From NCBI GenBank assembly GCA_003219695.1, contig QHQA01000057.1, forward strand, positions 1 through 64,000: a DNA stretch of 64,000 nt. The letters run 5' to 3'. A program made the position numbers and the translations under genes. Within the stretch, counting starts at the first letter, position 1; each line of letters opens with the position of its first letter. The notes beneath the pieces were generated by a model. That model did no database searches. It was given only the letters and a program-made list of their open reading frames with translations, and was not told the origin of the DNA. This document shows, one piece after another, positions 1 to 9,600 of this stretch. This DNA comes from Verrucomicrobiota bacterium (GTDB lineage Bacteria; Verrucomicrobiota; Verrucomicrobiia; Chthoniobacterales; UBA10450).

Positions 1-5
1 TCCGG

Positions 6-617
6 CTACAGATCGCCGCTTCTTAGAAGAACCGCGCCGACATCTCGCATTTCATCTAGCGCGCGGTGGATGTCACCCCGCTCCAGCTCGATTCCGCGGC
101 AGCCATCGACGATGACATGCGTGTTCAATCCGAGCTGACGCGCATCGAGGGTGCTGTATTTCACGCAGTAATCCAGCGCCAGACCCATCAGGTAAATGTC
201 CTTGATCGATCGCTCCTTCAAATAATCAGCAAGACCGGTATCGCGGCGATGAGCGTTGTCGAAGAACGTGCTGTAGCTATCAATGTTTCGTTCGACGCCC
301 TTGTGAAAAACGTGAGCGATTCGGCTTGTGTCGAATGACGTGGCGAACTCCGCACCATGCGTATTCTGAACACAATGGACCGGCCAGAGAATTTGTTCGA
401 TGCCGTCGAGCATGATGCGATCACCGGGTTTTTTGCCGGGGTGATTTGCCGCGAAGCTGCCATGCTCCGGCGGATGCCAGTCTTGCGTTGTAAGGACCAG
501 CTCGAACCGTTGTTGCAACTTATTTGCCACCGGAATGACTTCATCACCCCGGGGCACCGGCAAAGCGCCGCCGGGCAAAAAATCATTCTGAAGATCGACG
601 ATAATCAGCGCGTTCAT
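6..617 (-). CDS. pncA: Nicotinamidase
   Basis: Hydrolyses nicotinamide to nicotinate and ammonia in the NAD salvage pathway, in the cytoplasm. The 203-residue protein has the usual length and the isochorismatase-like fold signature. The catalytic triad is visible as Asp8 (IIVDLQNDF), Lys106 (VFHKGVE) and Cys151 (ALDYCVKYS). Metal ligands Asp46 and His48 (TQDWHP) and His81 (WPVHCVQ) are also present. Its start lies inside the 3' end of pncB (35 bp overlap), so the two genes are probably co-transcribed and the product of this enzyme is the substrate of the next. Identification is confident. Confidence 0.96.
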   Translation of the reverse strand: MNALIIVDLQNDFLPGGALPVPRGDEVIPVANKLQQRFELVLTTQDWHPPEHGSFAANHPGKKPGDRIMLDGIEQILWPVHCVQNTHGAEFATSFDTSRIAHVFHKGVERNIDSYSTFFDNAHRRDTGLADYLKERSIKDIYLMGLALDYCVKYSTLDARQLGLNTHVIVDGCRGIELERGDIHRALDEMRDVGAVLLRSGDL

Positions 618-2085
618 TGGGTTGACGGCATTGTTCCTTCGCGCGCGCGATCAATTTTGATCGTAGCTCGTGCAATGACCTTTCGAGCCCGATCTTGTAA
701 GGCGCCGGCTTCTTCAACTGCAAAATCTCGGGAGGCGCGCAACTGAGCTGTTGGCGCGCATATTCACGCGACACCTCGATGTTTGGGGCTTCATAGACAA
801 GTTCGCCTCGCCGGAAAACGGCCACCAGCAAATCGGAATAGTAGGTCTTCGCCGGAATCTTAGTCTCCTTCTTGGTTTCGATAGCTACAATTTCACAAGG
901 TTCACCTATTCCGTGATCGGTTTCATAAATCGCGTCGGCGATGAATCTACCGTCCGGCTGATGAAACCGCCGGACCTGCAATGAGCCTGGGAATGAAGTC
1001 TTCGCGTGTTCATCGGAAAGTTTGATGCGATATTGCCATTGACCGCCAGGACGTCGCACGGCACCGAGTTTATAAATGCCGCCCAGAGCAGCATCCGGCT
1101 GGCCGGTCGTGAGCTTGGTCCCCACGCCCCACACGTCGATCTTTGCTGCATTCTGTTTCATGTCCGCGATGATGTATTCATCCAGATCGCCTGAGCAGAC
1201 GATCTTTGCACTGGTGAAACCAGCCTGATCAAGCATCCGCCGCGCTTCAATGCTCAAAGCCACTCGGTCGCCAGAATCCAGCCGCACCCCGATCATCTCG
1301 TGGCCTTGCTCCCGCAACTGACCAGCTACATCAATCGCGTGACGCACACCCTCGATTGAGTTGTAGGTGTCCACCAGGAAAATACAGTTGTTAGGCATCG
1401 CTCTGGCGTATTGCTCAAACGCCTCGCGCTCGTTCTCGAAAAACATGATCCAACTGTGCGCTTGCGTTCCGCTCACTTGGATGCCGAACCGCTGGCCTGC
1501 CTGCAAATTGGATGTGCCTGCGCAGCCGCCGATATAAGCCGCGCGCGCCGCCGTGAACCCGCCATCCACGCCCTGCGCGCGGCGCAGACCAAATTCGATT
1601 ACGGGATCATTTTCAGCAGCCATGCAGACGCGCGCTGCTTTTGTGGCGATGAGGCTTTCGAAATTGCAAATGTTCAGCAGGGCCGTCTCCAATAACTGGC
1701 ATTGGGCGATGGGACCGCGAACACGGACTAGCGGTTCGTTCGGAAAGACAAGCGTACCTTCCGGAATTGCATCAATATCGCACCTCAGGCGCAGATTACG
1801 CAGATAATCCAGAAAGCCCGAATCAAAGAGCGGTTTGCCATCGTTGCCGCGCTGCGAGGCGAGATATGCAATTTCTGTTTCGGTAAATTGAAAACTGCGC
1901 AGGAAATCGATCGCCGTTGCCAGGCCGCAGGCGACCGTGAATTGTCCGCCAAACGGGTTCTCCCGAAAGGTCACGTGGAAGGCTGCCTCGTAATCGTTCA
2001 CACCAGCTTTCCAGTAACCGCACGCCATCGTGACCTCATAGAGGTCGGTCGTTAGGGCGGAGAAATTATGCTGTGCGGGCTTCAC
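583..2085 (-). CDS. pncB: Nicotinate phosphoribosyltransferase
   Basis: Converts nicotinate plus PRPP to nicotinate mononucleotide, using ATP, as the second step of the Preiss-Handler salvage route. The 500-residue protein begins with the typical TTDLYEVTMACGYW region and carries the family motifs GTQAHSWIMFF (with the histidine that is phosphorylated in the family), GVRLDSGD and GVGTKLTTGQPD near the phosphate site. Its length fits the longer type of bacterial enzyme. It is upstream of and overlaps pncA, forming a two-gene salvage operon. The divergent region upstream carries a palindromic repeat element shared with two other places in the window. Confidence 0.96.
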   Translation of the reverse strand: MKPAQHNFSALTTDLYEVTMACGYWKAGVNDYEAAFHVTFRENPFGGQFTVACGLATAIDFLRSFQFTETEIAYLASQRGNDGKPLFDSGFLDYLRNLRLRCDIDAIPEGTLVFPNEPLVRVRGPIAQCQLLETALLNICNFESLIATKAARVCMAAENDPVIEFGLRRAQGVDGGFTAARAAYIGGCAGTSNLQAGQRFGIQVSGTQAHSWIMFFENEREAFEQYARAMPNNCIFLVDTYNSIEGVRHAIDVAGQLREQGHEMIGVRLDSGDRVALSIEARRMLDQAGFTSAKIVCSGDLDEYIIADMKQNAAKIDVWGVGTKLTTGQPDAALGGIYKLGAVRRPGGQWQYRIKLSDEHAKTSFPGSLQVRRFHQPDGRFIADAIYETDHGIGEPCEIVAIETKKETKIPAKTYYSDLLVAVFRRGELVYEAPNIEVSREYARQQLSCAPPEILQLKKPAPYKIGLERSLHELRSKLIARAKEQCRQPNERADYRRSSE

Positions 2086-2131
2086 TATCCGAATTGAAAT
2101 TTAGACGTCCGATGCGAATTCGCGAGTTTCT

Positions 2132-2266
2132 GGGGAGCACAGGCTGCCAGCCTGTAGTTGTCGGCAGCCCTGCTGGCAACATGTTTGCGCATGCAATCCG
2201 AGATGACGCCGTTTCTCCGCTCTCGGCAAGCTGCCGAGAGTTGCAGGCTGGCAGCCTGCGCTCCCC
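2132..2266. repeat. REPIN-like palindromic element, copy 1 of the GGGGAGC family
   Basis: A 135 bp intergenic element with outer inverted ends ggggagc / gctcccc and inner hairpins built from aggctgccagcct and caggctggcagcctg. A near-identical design is at 61079-61214, and a divergent relative with the same ends at 51039-51197. It lies between divergent pncB and the ComA-like gene. Small ORFs called over it are artefacts of the repeat. Confidence 0.8.
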
Positions 2267-2308
2267 GGACACAACCGTTGCGCATCTGCGCAACGTTTCC
2301 CAGATGGA

Positions 2309-3163
2309 ATGGCAGCGAGACCGAAACCAAAACAGCCCGAGCGTAGTTTTGCGTTTTTGCGAATCAACGAGCGCGAAAGCAAACCGCGAAAGCGTGGCTT
2401 AACTGAAATCCGAGGCCCGTATTATTCGGTAGTAGGCCGGCGATATCTCGAAGATCTGTTCGAAACAATGAGCGCCTACGTCGATTCACTGAAGTTCGCC
2501 GGCGGCTCGTTCACGCTCATGCCCGAGGGAGCGGTGCGAGACATCATCCAGCTTTGTCATAAACACGATGTGCTCGTTTCCACCGGCGGTTTTATCGAGC
2601 GCGTCCTGGTGCAAGGCGGCGACGCTGTTCGCAAATACGTCGCCGAATGCAAGAGACTCGGCTTCGATACGATTGAGATTTCGGCCGGGTTTATCTCGAT
2701 TCCAACGGACGATTGGCTCCGACTCATTGAGCTGGTGCGCAAGTCCGGACTGAAAGCGAAGCCGGAAGTGGGCATTCAATTCGGCGCTGGCGGCGCAACC
2801 GCAGCCACAGAACTGCAAGCAGAAGGCACGCGCGACCCGAACTGGGCGATCGCGCAGGCAAAACGATTTCTCGAAGCCGGCGCGGACATCATCATGATCG
2901 AGAGCGAAGGGATCACCGAGAACGTCGAGCCGTGGCGCACGGACGTTCCTGCTAAATTCATCGACCAAATCGGCATGGAAAAGCTGATGTTCGAAGCCGC
3001 CGATCCCGATGTGTTCGCTTGGTATATCAAAAATTACGGCGCAGGCGTGAACCTTTTCGTCGATCACAGCCAAATCGTGCAGCTCGAATGCCTGCGCGCC
3101 GGTATCTGGGGAACGAAGAGCCTTTGGGGACGCGTCGTGAGCTACAAAGAAGGGAGTGAGTAA
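2309..3163 (+). CDS. Phosphosulfolactate synthase / HSA32-like protein
   Basis: A 284-residue TIM-barrel protein of the ComA family. Archaeal and some bacterial members add sulfite to phosphoenolpyruvate to form phosphosulfolactate (coenzyme M or sulfolactate synthesis); the plant relative HSA32 is a heat-stress protein. Visible family segments are KFAGGSFTLMP, VSTGGFIERVL, IEISAGFISIP, KPEVGIQFGAGG, IMIESEGITE and FVDHSQIVQLECLR. The first 30 residues are basic and poorly conserved, so the true start may be a little further in. No other coenzyme M genes (ComB, ComC) are nearby, so the exact substrate and role are open. It stands alone on the plus strand. Confidence 0.85.
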   Translation: MAARPKPKQPERSFAFLRINERESKPRKRGLTEIRGPYYSVVGRRYLEDLFETMSAYVDSLKFAGGSFTLMPEGAVRDIIQLCHKHDVLVSTGGFIERVLVQGGDAVRKYVAECKRLGFDTIEISAGFISIPTDDWLRLIELVRKSGLKAKPEVGIQFGAGGATAATELQAEGTRDPNWAIAQAKRFLEAGADIIMIESEGITENVEPWRTDVPAKFIDQIGMEKLMFEAADPDVFAWYIKNYGAGVNLFVDHSQIVQLECLRAGIWGTKSLWGRVVSYKEGSE

Positions 3164-3170
3164 GCGCGCA

Positions 3171-3253
3171 GTCATCCTGAGCGGCGTCGAAGGATCCCGC
3201 GAAGGTACCTTTAAGCTTACGATCCGAGATTCCTCGACTTCGCTCGGAATGAC
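3171..3253. repeat. GTCATYCYGAGCG inverted-repeat element
   Basis: An 83 bp intergenic unit whose left half (gtcatcctgagcggcgtcga) and right half (tcgacttcgctcggaatgac) are imperfect inverted copies of each other, about 30 nt each. A related half-unit starts at 55486 (gtcatcccgagcgaag). It separates the convergent ComA-like and hydrolase genes and could form a long hairpin on both transcripts. Confidence 0.75.
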
Positions 3254-3255
3254 AA

Positions 3256-3912
3256 CTAACAGTTGGCGCTGTCCGCGCCAATGTGATTGACAAACCAATC
3301 GCTCGCCAACCTGGCGACTTTCTCCAGCGCGCCAGGTTCCTCAAAGAGATGTGTCGCGCCGGGGACAATTTCCAGTTTCACCTCACATCGCATTTGACCG
3401 CGCGCCATCTCATTTAACTCGATCACAACGTCGTCGTTACCGCCGACGATGAGCAACGTCGGCGCTTGCACTTTGGGCAGAGCGTCCCCGGCGAGATCGG
3501 GGCGCCCGCCACGCGATACCACAGCGCCGGCATCTTCTGGAATCTGCGCTGCTGCCACCAGCGCTGCGCCGCCGCCGGTGCTCGAGCCGAAGTAGCCGAT
3601 GTGCAAATCGCGCGTTTGGTCCTGCTGCTTTGCCCACTTCGTCGCGTGCACAAGTCGCTCGGCCAGCAAGCCAATGTTGAATCGATGCTCGCCAGTCTGA
3701 AGGTCGATCGCTTCCTCTTCCTGCGTGAGCAAATCAAAAAGCAACGTCGCCAGTCCAGCATCGTTTAGCGTGCGCGCCACAAATTGATTTCGCGGACTGT
3801 GGCGGCTGCTCCCGCTGCCGTGCGCGAACAGCACCAGCGCCGTTGCGTGCCTCGGAATCGTCAGCTCACCATCGAGCGTTGCGTGTTCAGCTGGAATTCT
3901 GACGTCACTCAT
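3256..3912 (-). CDS. Alpha/beta hydrolase (dienelactone hydrolase-like)
   Basis: A 218-residue cytoplasmic alpha/beta hydrolase. The nucleophile elbow is GSSTGGGAA, the acid residue is probably in VGGNDDVV and the histidine in PGATHLFEEP, giving a complete Ser-Asp-His triad. An oxyanion-type segment LFAHGSGSS lies near the N-terminus. Homologues are often found next to, or fused with, phosphoribosyltransferases of the type found three genes upstream, which supports a shared function in this cluster. The natural substrate is unknown. It is the last gene of the run DUF2267, PRTase, esterase-like, hydrolase, 65 bp after the esterase-like gene. Confidence 0.85.
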   Translation of the reverse strand: MSDVRIPAEHATLDGELTIPRHATALVLFAHGSGSSRHSPRNQFVARTLNDAGLATLLFDLLTQEEEAIDLQTGEHRFNIGLLAERLVHATKWAKQQDQTRDLHIGYFGSSTGGGAALVAAAQIPEDAGAVVSRGGRPDLAGDALPKVQAPTLLIVGGNDDVVIELNEMARGQMRCEVKLEIVPGATHLFEEPGALEKVARLASDWFVNHIGADSANC

Positions 3913-3976
3913 TTTTGATATCGATGCGGCGCGCCCGGCGGTCGCGCCCTACCAAGTTTGCGTGGCCGAATCGCTC

Positions 3977-5299
3977 TCACAATTTGAACGGATACGTTTC
4001 CGGTAATTCGCCTTCTTCCCACACGCTGGTTCGCTCGAGCGGCTCGACCGCGCGCGTTTCGTCGATGTGAATGATGGCATCAAACTGTTCGGGGAGCCGC
4101 GCGTGAAAATAATGACTCAACCGCTCGGATTCGGGGCGATAGATCACGCCGATCGCGCGTTCGATCCGCCGCTGTTGCAGGACGCCGATCTGGCCGGCGC
4201 CTCGCAAATCGATCCAAAACCGTGGTAACCCAGTCTCGTGAAACAACTCTTCGTAACTGCCTCGTAGCGCTGGCCGGACATTTTTGCGCTCGGCGGGCGC
4301 GCCCCAGTCTGATGCTGCAGTCACAGTGCCGTGGTGTGTGGTGAATCCGATCAGCACAGCCTCGTTGCTAAATCGCTCGCGAATCAATTGTCCAACGTTC
4401 AGTTCGCCGTAATGGCTCATCTCCGTAGCGCGCGCGTCGCCGAGATGCGAGTTATGCGCCCAGAGGATCGCTTTCGGTTGCCGGCTGCCATCGAGGTGCG
4501 CGACCAGACTTTCCACCGTTTCCATCATGTGCCGGTCACGCAAGTTCCACGATGACGCGCGCCCGCGAAACATCGCCCGGTAATATTGCTCTGCATCTTT
4601 CACCAGCCTCGCGTTTTGTTCTGCGAAAAAGAGCTCCTCCGCAGCAACTTCACCATCGCGACTTAAAAATTCCCTCGCTTTTTGCTGCAACTCGAGCAGC
4701 TGTTCGACGACCGCCTCCTCACAAGATTCCATCGCGTCGACAGTGGTGGCGTAACCGTACTCCTGCGGCTTGCGACTAAAATGATCGAAGCAGGCGTATC
4801 GCGAACGCGCGCGCCTCGCCGCGTCGGGATCGACGTTCTCGAGATATTTGAGCACGGCGTCAATTGACGTGTGCAGGCTATACAGATCCATTCCGTAGAA
4901 TCCAACCGGCGCTTGTTTTGGATCGAGTTCGTTATTGAAGCGGCGTAACCACTCGACGAACTTCACGACAACCGTGTTGCGCCACATCCATGTCGGAAAT
5001 CGGCGAAACCCCAAGAGCGCTTCATCTGCAGTAGCGTCTGCCGTGGTGCCACGCACATAACGATGCACGCGTGATGAATCCGGCCAGTCCGCCTCAATCG
5101 CCACGATGGAGAAACCTTTTTCAGCGATGAGCCGCTTCGTAATCATGGCGCGCTCGAAGTAAAATTCATGCGTGCCGTGTGTCGCTTCGCCCAGCAGGAC
5201 AAATCGCGCTTCGCCGATCAGTTCCAGCAACGGATCGTAGTCACCGGGGCCGCCAGAGAGCGGCCGCGCGATCTCGCGAACAAATTCGGCATCTGTCAT
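3977..5299 (-). CDS. Erythromycin esterase family protein
   Basis: A 440-residue member of the erythromycin-esterase superfamily. The family motifs [13 protein letters not shown] with the following arginine-rich helix, [10 protein letters not shown] and [13 protein letters not shown] are all visible; these hold the glutamate and histidines used by EreA-type enzymes for macrolactone hydrolysis. Most chromosomal members are not proven resistance factors. Its start overlaps the phosphoribosyltransferase stop (ATGA), which indicates translational coupling. Because of the stress-type neighbours, a detoxification role of unknown substrate is more likely than dedicated macrolide resistance. Confidence 0.9.
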   Translation of the reverse strand: MTDAEFVREIARPLSGGPGDYDPLLELIGEARFVLLGEATHGTHEFYFERAMITKRLIAEKGFSIVAIEADWPDSSRVHRYVRGTTADATADEALLGFRRFPTWMWRNTVVVKFVEWLRRFNNELDPKQAPVGFYGMDLYSLHTSIDAVLKYLENVDPDAARRARSRYACFDHFSRKPQEYGYATTVDAMESCEEAVVEQLLELQQKAREFLSRDGEVAAEELFFAEQNARLVKDAEQYYRAMFRGRASSWNLRDRHMMETVESLVAHLDGSRQPKAILWAHNSHLGDARATEMSHYGELNVGQLIRERFSNEAVLIGFTTHHGTVTAASDWGAPAERKNVRPALRGSYEELFHETGLPRFWIDLRGAGQIGVLQQRRIERAIGVIYRPESERLSHYFHARLPEQFDAIIHIDETRAVEPLERTSVWEEGELPETYPFKL

Positions 5300-5967
5300 T
5301 GGTGATTTTGCGCGGCATGGCTCAGCAACTCGCGCACGTCTTCGTCGCTGGTCTGCGAGAAATCGTCATAATACTGGCCGACCGCCTGAAAGAACGCAGG
5401 CGTGCTAAGGCAGATTGTTTCGTCAGCTTGTTCTTCAATCTCGCGGCACGTCTCCAGCGGACCAACGGGCACTGCCACGATAATCTTCGCTGCACCGCTC
5501 TGTCCCAGCGCCTTTACCGCCGCGCGCATGGTCGCGCCGGTGGCCAACCCGTCATCGACTAAAATTACAACGCGATCGCGCAACTCCGGCGCCGTGCGTC
5601 CAGCGCGATAAAGTTGTTCGCGCCGTTCCAACTCGGCTGTTTCCTTCGCGGTAACTGCTTCGATCGCTTCTTCACCATGCGGTATTGCGCGCACGACATC
5701 TTCGTTTAAAACGCGCACGCCTCCCGAGGCGATCGCGCCGGCGGCCAGTTCTTCGAAACCGGGAACGCCGAGTTTGCGCACGATGAAAACGTCGAGGGGC
5801 GCGCCAAGCCGCCGCGCAACTTCATAGGCCACCGGCACACCGCCCCGCGGCAGCCCCAGCACAATTACGTCATCGCGACCTGCATACCTTTCGAGCTTCT
5901 CGGCAAGCAGGCGACCCGCTTCGGTTCGGTTTGGAAAAGCGCGTTCCATGCGGGGAACTCCGCCCAT
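5296..5967 (-). CDS. Phosphoribosyltransferase domain protein
   Basis: A 223-residue type I phosphoribosyltransferase-fold protein. The PRPP-binding loop [19 protein letters not shown] is clear, and [18 protein letters not shown] forms the N-terminal part of the site. This subfamily is typically linked to dienelactone hydrolase-like genes and its nucleobase substrate is not known. An alternative start is Met7 (5949). It overlaps the downstream esterase-like gene by 4 bp and follows the DUF2267 gene by only 3 bp, so the four genes look like one operon. Confidence 0.88.
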   Translation of the reverse strand: MGGVPRMERAFPNRTEAGRLLAEKLERYAGRDDVIVLGLPRGGVPVAYEVARRLGAPLDVFIVRKLGVPGFEELAAGAIASGGVRVLNEDVVRAIPHGEEAIEAVTAKETAELERREQLYRAGRTAPELRDRVVILVDDGLATGATMRAAVKALGQSGAAKIIVAVPVGPLETCREIEEQADETICLSTPAFFQAVGQYYDDFSQTSDEDVRELLSHAAQNHQ

Positions 5968-5970
5968 GCA

Positions 5971-6408
5971 CTATGCTGCTTTGGCGAACTCCGGAAACAG
6001 CGGTTGCATGTGCTGCGGAAAACTATGCTTCACCTTATGCATTTCGCCGCCGCCGATGTAACTCGACACCACAGAAAGCACGGCCTGCGTCGTCTCCAGG
6101 GGATCGATCACGCGGTCGGCCACGATTTTCTCCCGGATAACGTCGAGGAACTGCTGCCGCGACATTTTGATTGGCACCTTCGACGGTTCCCAGCTCTCAC
6201 AATAAAGACCGCGTATGAGCATGGGAAGTTGGGCGCCGAAATGCACCGTCACATCGAGCGGCAGCGGGTCCCGCACGGTCTGTAACACCGCGCGTAACGA
6301 TTTATACGCGTCGCGTTTCTCCATGTGTAATGCCTCCGCGATGCGCGCGATCCACTCGTGCGTTTTCTGTGTGGTCGATTCGATAGTTTCAAGACCTTGC
6401 TCACTCAT
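5971..6408 (-). CDS. DUF2267 domain protein
   Basis: A 145-residue soluble protein with a DUF2267-like arrangement: two related helical segments around KRDAYKSLRAVLQTVRDPLP and TTQAVLSVVSSYIGGGE. The domain is common in bacteria, its function is unknown, and it often sits with stress and phosphoribosyltransferase genes as here. The ORF track extends further upstream, but the ATG at 6408 is preferred because AAGGA lies about 8 bases before it and the extension (MPGFGTRD...) looks non-coding. It is the first gene of the four-gene minus-strand operon. Confidence 0.82.
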   Translation of the reverse strand: MSEQGLETIESTTQKTHEWIARIAEALHMEKRDAYKSLRAVLQTVRDPLPLDVTVHFGAQLPMLIRGLYCESWEPSKVPIKMSRQQFLDVIREKIVADRVIDPLETTQAVLSVVSSYIGGGEMHKVKHSFPQHMQPLFPEFAKAA

Positions 6409-6679
6409 GTTTGTAATCCTTTCGTTTCTTGTTTGGCTTGGAGAGGCAGGAACCCTCCTCTCTATTTCGCGTCTCAATGCGGCGTCACGTGTTCCGAAGC
6501 CCGGCAAGTGGCATCACTTTACTGGCCGGGCGATCTCCGCAGTCACTCGCCGCGAATACTTTCGCCGATCGACATGACTTCGCTGAGTGGCTCAGTCGCT
6601 TCGAGATAATTCCGCAAACCGGGCCAATTTTCGATTATGACCGAAAAGGAGCGCAGCAGGTCGGCGCAGCGCGTCGACC

Positions 6680-9600
6680 CTACCCGGCGGGGTTGCGATT
6701 CGGCCATGGTGGAGGCGATGGCAGCTCGTATCGTTTGGTCTTTAGTTCTTCGTCTATTTCCTGAAGCGCGCGATCGAGTTGCTGATCTTCGCCTTTGAAT
6801 TCTTTGCCGGGATCGTTATCGACGACAATATCGGGATCGACTCCGTGGCCTTCGATGATCCATCGTTTGCCGTCTTTTGAATAGACAGCGAATTCCGGTT
6901 TGAAGAATTGACCGCCGTCAACCAGCGGCAGCGACTCGCGAATGCCAACAACGCCGCCCCAGGTACGTTTGCCGATGAGTTTTCCGAGCCCAAGGGTTTT
7001 AAAGCGATACGGAAAAATATCGCCATCCGACGCGGAGAATTCGTTGATCAACGTCACCATCGGGCCCGTGAACGTTTGCGGTGGGTCCGTTTGCGGCATG
7101 CCGTTGCGCGCGATCCCGATCATCACCAGCGCGCGGCGCAATCGTTCGATTACGAGTGAGGAGACAAAGCCGCCGCCGTTACCGCGAACATCGACGATGA
7201 GCGCGTGCTTTCGGATTTGTGGAAAATAAAGCTTCGTGAACTCGTCCAGACCGGGACGGCCCATGTCGGGAATGTGCAGATAACCAACCTCTCCGCCGGT
7301 TTTCTTGTTCACGTAGTCGATGTTCTTTTGCACCCAATCGAGATAGTAGAGCGGTCCCTCATCATCAGTGGGGACAACGGTCACGTCGCGCGCGCCGGCG
7401 TCAGTCGGCTTGGAATTCACGCGCAAAATCACTTGTTTGCCTGCGGTGCCGATGAGTGCGTCGTAAAGATTCGGCAAACTCGACACTGCCGTGTTGTTGA
7501 TCGCGAGAATATAATCGCCCGGTTTCACGTTTACGCCGATATCAGTGAGCGGCGAGCGCGTCTGTTTGTTCCAGTTCTCGCCCGGTAAAATGCGCTCGAT
7601 CCGATAGGCACGCGTCGCGGGGTCGCGGGAAAACTCTGCGCCCAGCAAACCGAGCTTAATGCGCGGTGTGTCCGGGCGTTCGCCGCCCGCGATATAGGCG
7701 TGGCCATTATTCAGTTCACTGATCAGCTCGCCCAACAGGTACGTGAGATCATTACGATGATTCACGAAGGGGAGCAGCGCGGCGTATTTATCGCGCATCG
7801 CCTTCCAATCGACGCCGTTCATCGTAGGCGAAAAGAAGAAATCGCGCATTTGGCGCCAGCATTCGAAATAGATCTGGCGCCACTCTGCGTGGCGGTCCAA
7901 TTCCATGTCGAGACCCTGGATCTTGTGCTCGTGGTCCTTGGTTTCGAGCTTGTCTTTTGGGACGTCGATGATGGCGTAATCCTTTTTGATCTTCACCAGC
8001 ATCTTTTTGCCATCGAACGTGATCTGGTAATTATTGGCGTCGCCGAGTACGGTTTCCTTGCGGTCATCGACGTTGTAAACGCACAGGTGCGATTTCTTGT
8101 CTTTCTCGGAAAATAATTCTTCTTCCTCTTCGCCCACTTCATCAGCAGAGGTGCGACGCAGGTAGAAGATACGATCGTCGTCGAGCATCCGGATATTGCG
8201 ATAGTTTCCAGGGGTGATTTCCAAACCCAAGATTCGATTCTGGATTCCGTCCGTGTCCACTTTCACCACCACCGGTTTCTTCGGTTTTTCTTCCGGCTTT
8301 GTCGCGCTCGGGCTCGCCTCCGGTTTTTTCTCTTCAGCTTCTTTCGCTTTTTCTTTTTTTCGTTTTTCTTCAGCCTTGCCGACCTCATCGCTTTTCGGTG
8401 CGAGCGGATTCGCGGTCTCCTTCGCGAGGGTGACGAGATAAACGCGCTCCATGTCGCGGTAGATGTTTGCAAATTCCTCGTCGCCAAAACTCGGTTTGAA
8501 ATCGCGCGCGGAGTTCAGCAGCAAATATTTGCCGTCATCGCTGAAGACCGCTTCGCCGGAGCCGTACCAGCTGTCGGTGACAGCGGTCTGCTGTTTGTTC
8601 GCGACCGAGTAGAGATAAACACGCGGCATCCCGTTTTCTTCCGGGCGCGCCCAGGTGATCCACTGACTGTCGGGCGACCAATTATAACCCTGGATCTCAC
8701 CCCATTTGTCCTGATCAACCAGCGTCACTGCCTTGGTCGTAACATCGACATAACGCAATCGTTGCAACCGATCGCTCCAGAGCAGTTTCTTGCTGTCGGG
8801 CGACCATTTCAGCTCGTAGTAATAAGTGTCTGCGCCGCTCGTGATTTGCTGGGGTTTGCCTTTGCCGTCTTGGGAGCGGACATACAATTCGTTTTCGCCG
8901 GTCTCATCCGAGTTGTACGCGATCCATTTGCCGTCCGGCGACCAAACCGCGTCGCGCTCGTGCGCGCCTGAAGTTTTGCTCAAATTGCGCGGCGTGCCGT
9001 TCTTTGCCGGAACGGAGAAGAGATCGCCGCGCGCGACTGCGATGGTGCGCTCGCCGTCCGGCGCGAGGTTCACCGATTCGAGATGCTTCGATGCATCCAC
9101 CAGGCCGCCGCGGCCGCTGTCGAAATCTTCTTCGATTTTGATCGGCACAGGCGCGGCTTGTCCGGTGGCAAGATCGTAGCGCCAGATGTATCCTGCTTGC
9201 TCGAATACGATGGAGTCTTTGCCGATCGAGGGAAATTTGATGTCGAAATCGGTGAAGTGCGTGAGTTGCTTTGTTTCTTTGGTTCCAAGGTCAACAACGT
9301 GAAGGTTCATCCGATTGTCGCGATCGGAGATGAAATAGATTTTATTGTCCGGTCCCCACATCGGACAGATGTCCTGCGCGGGATTGTTAGTCAGGTTTTC
9401 GGTAGCACCGGTTTTGAAATCGTAAATCCAAATGTCGTCTGCCATGCCGCCGCGGTAATGTTTCCAGGTGCGGAATTCCCGGAACACGCGGTTATAAGCC
9501 ATCTTTGAATCATCCGGCGAAAATGAAACAAATCCGCCGCGCGGCACCGGCAATTGCTGCGGCAATTCGGCATCGAGCCCCACCGCGAACAGCGCGCCAA

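Noticed and set aside
2066-2402. Several small ORFs over the palindromic element near 2.1-2.4 kb
   Set aside because: They are translations of the repeat (for example GCQPVVVGS and RELQAGSL) and have no independent gene features.
2486-3298. 270-codon antisense ORF over the ComA-like gene
   Set aside because: A shadow of a conserved gene; it even runs through the repeat element.
3977-5299. Dedicated macrolide resistance gene
   Set aside because: Family membership alone does not show resistance; the neighbours are stress-type genes and there are no mobile-element or resistance-cassette features.
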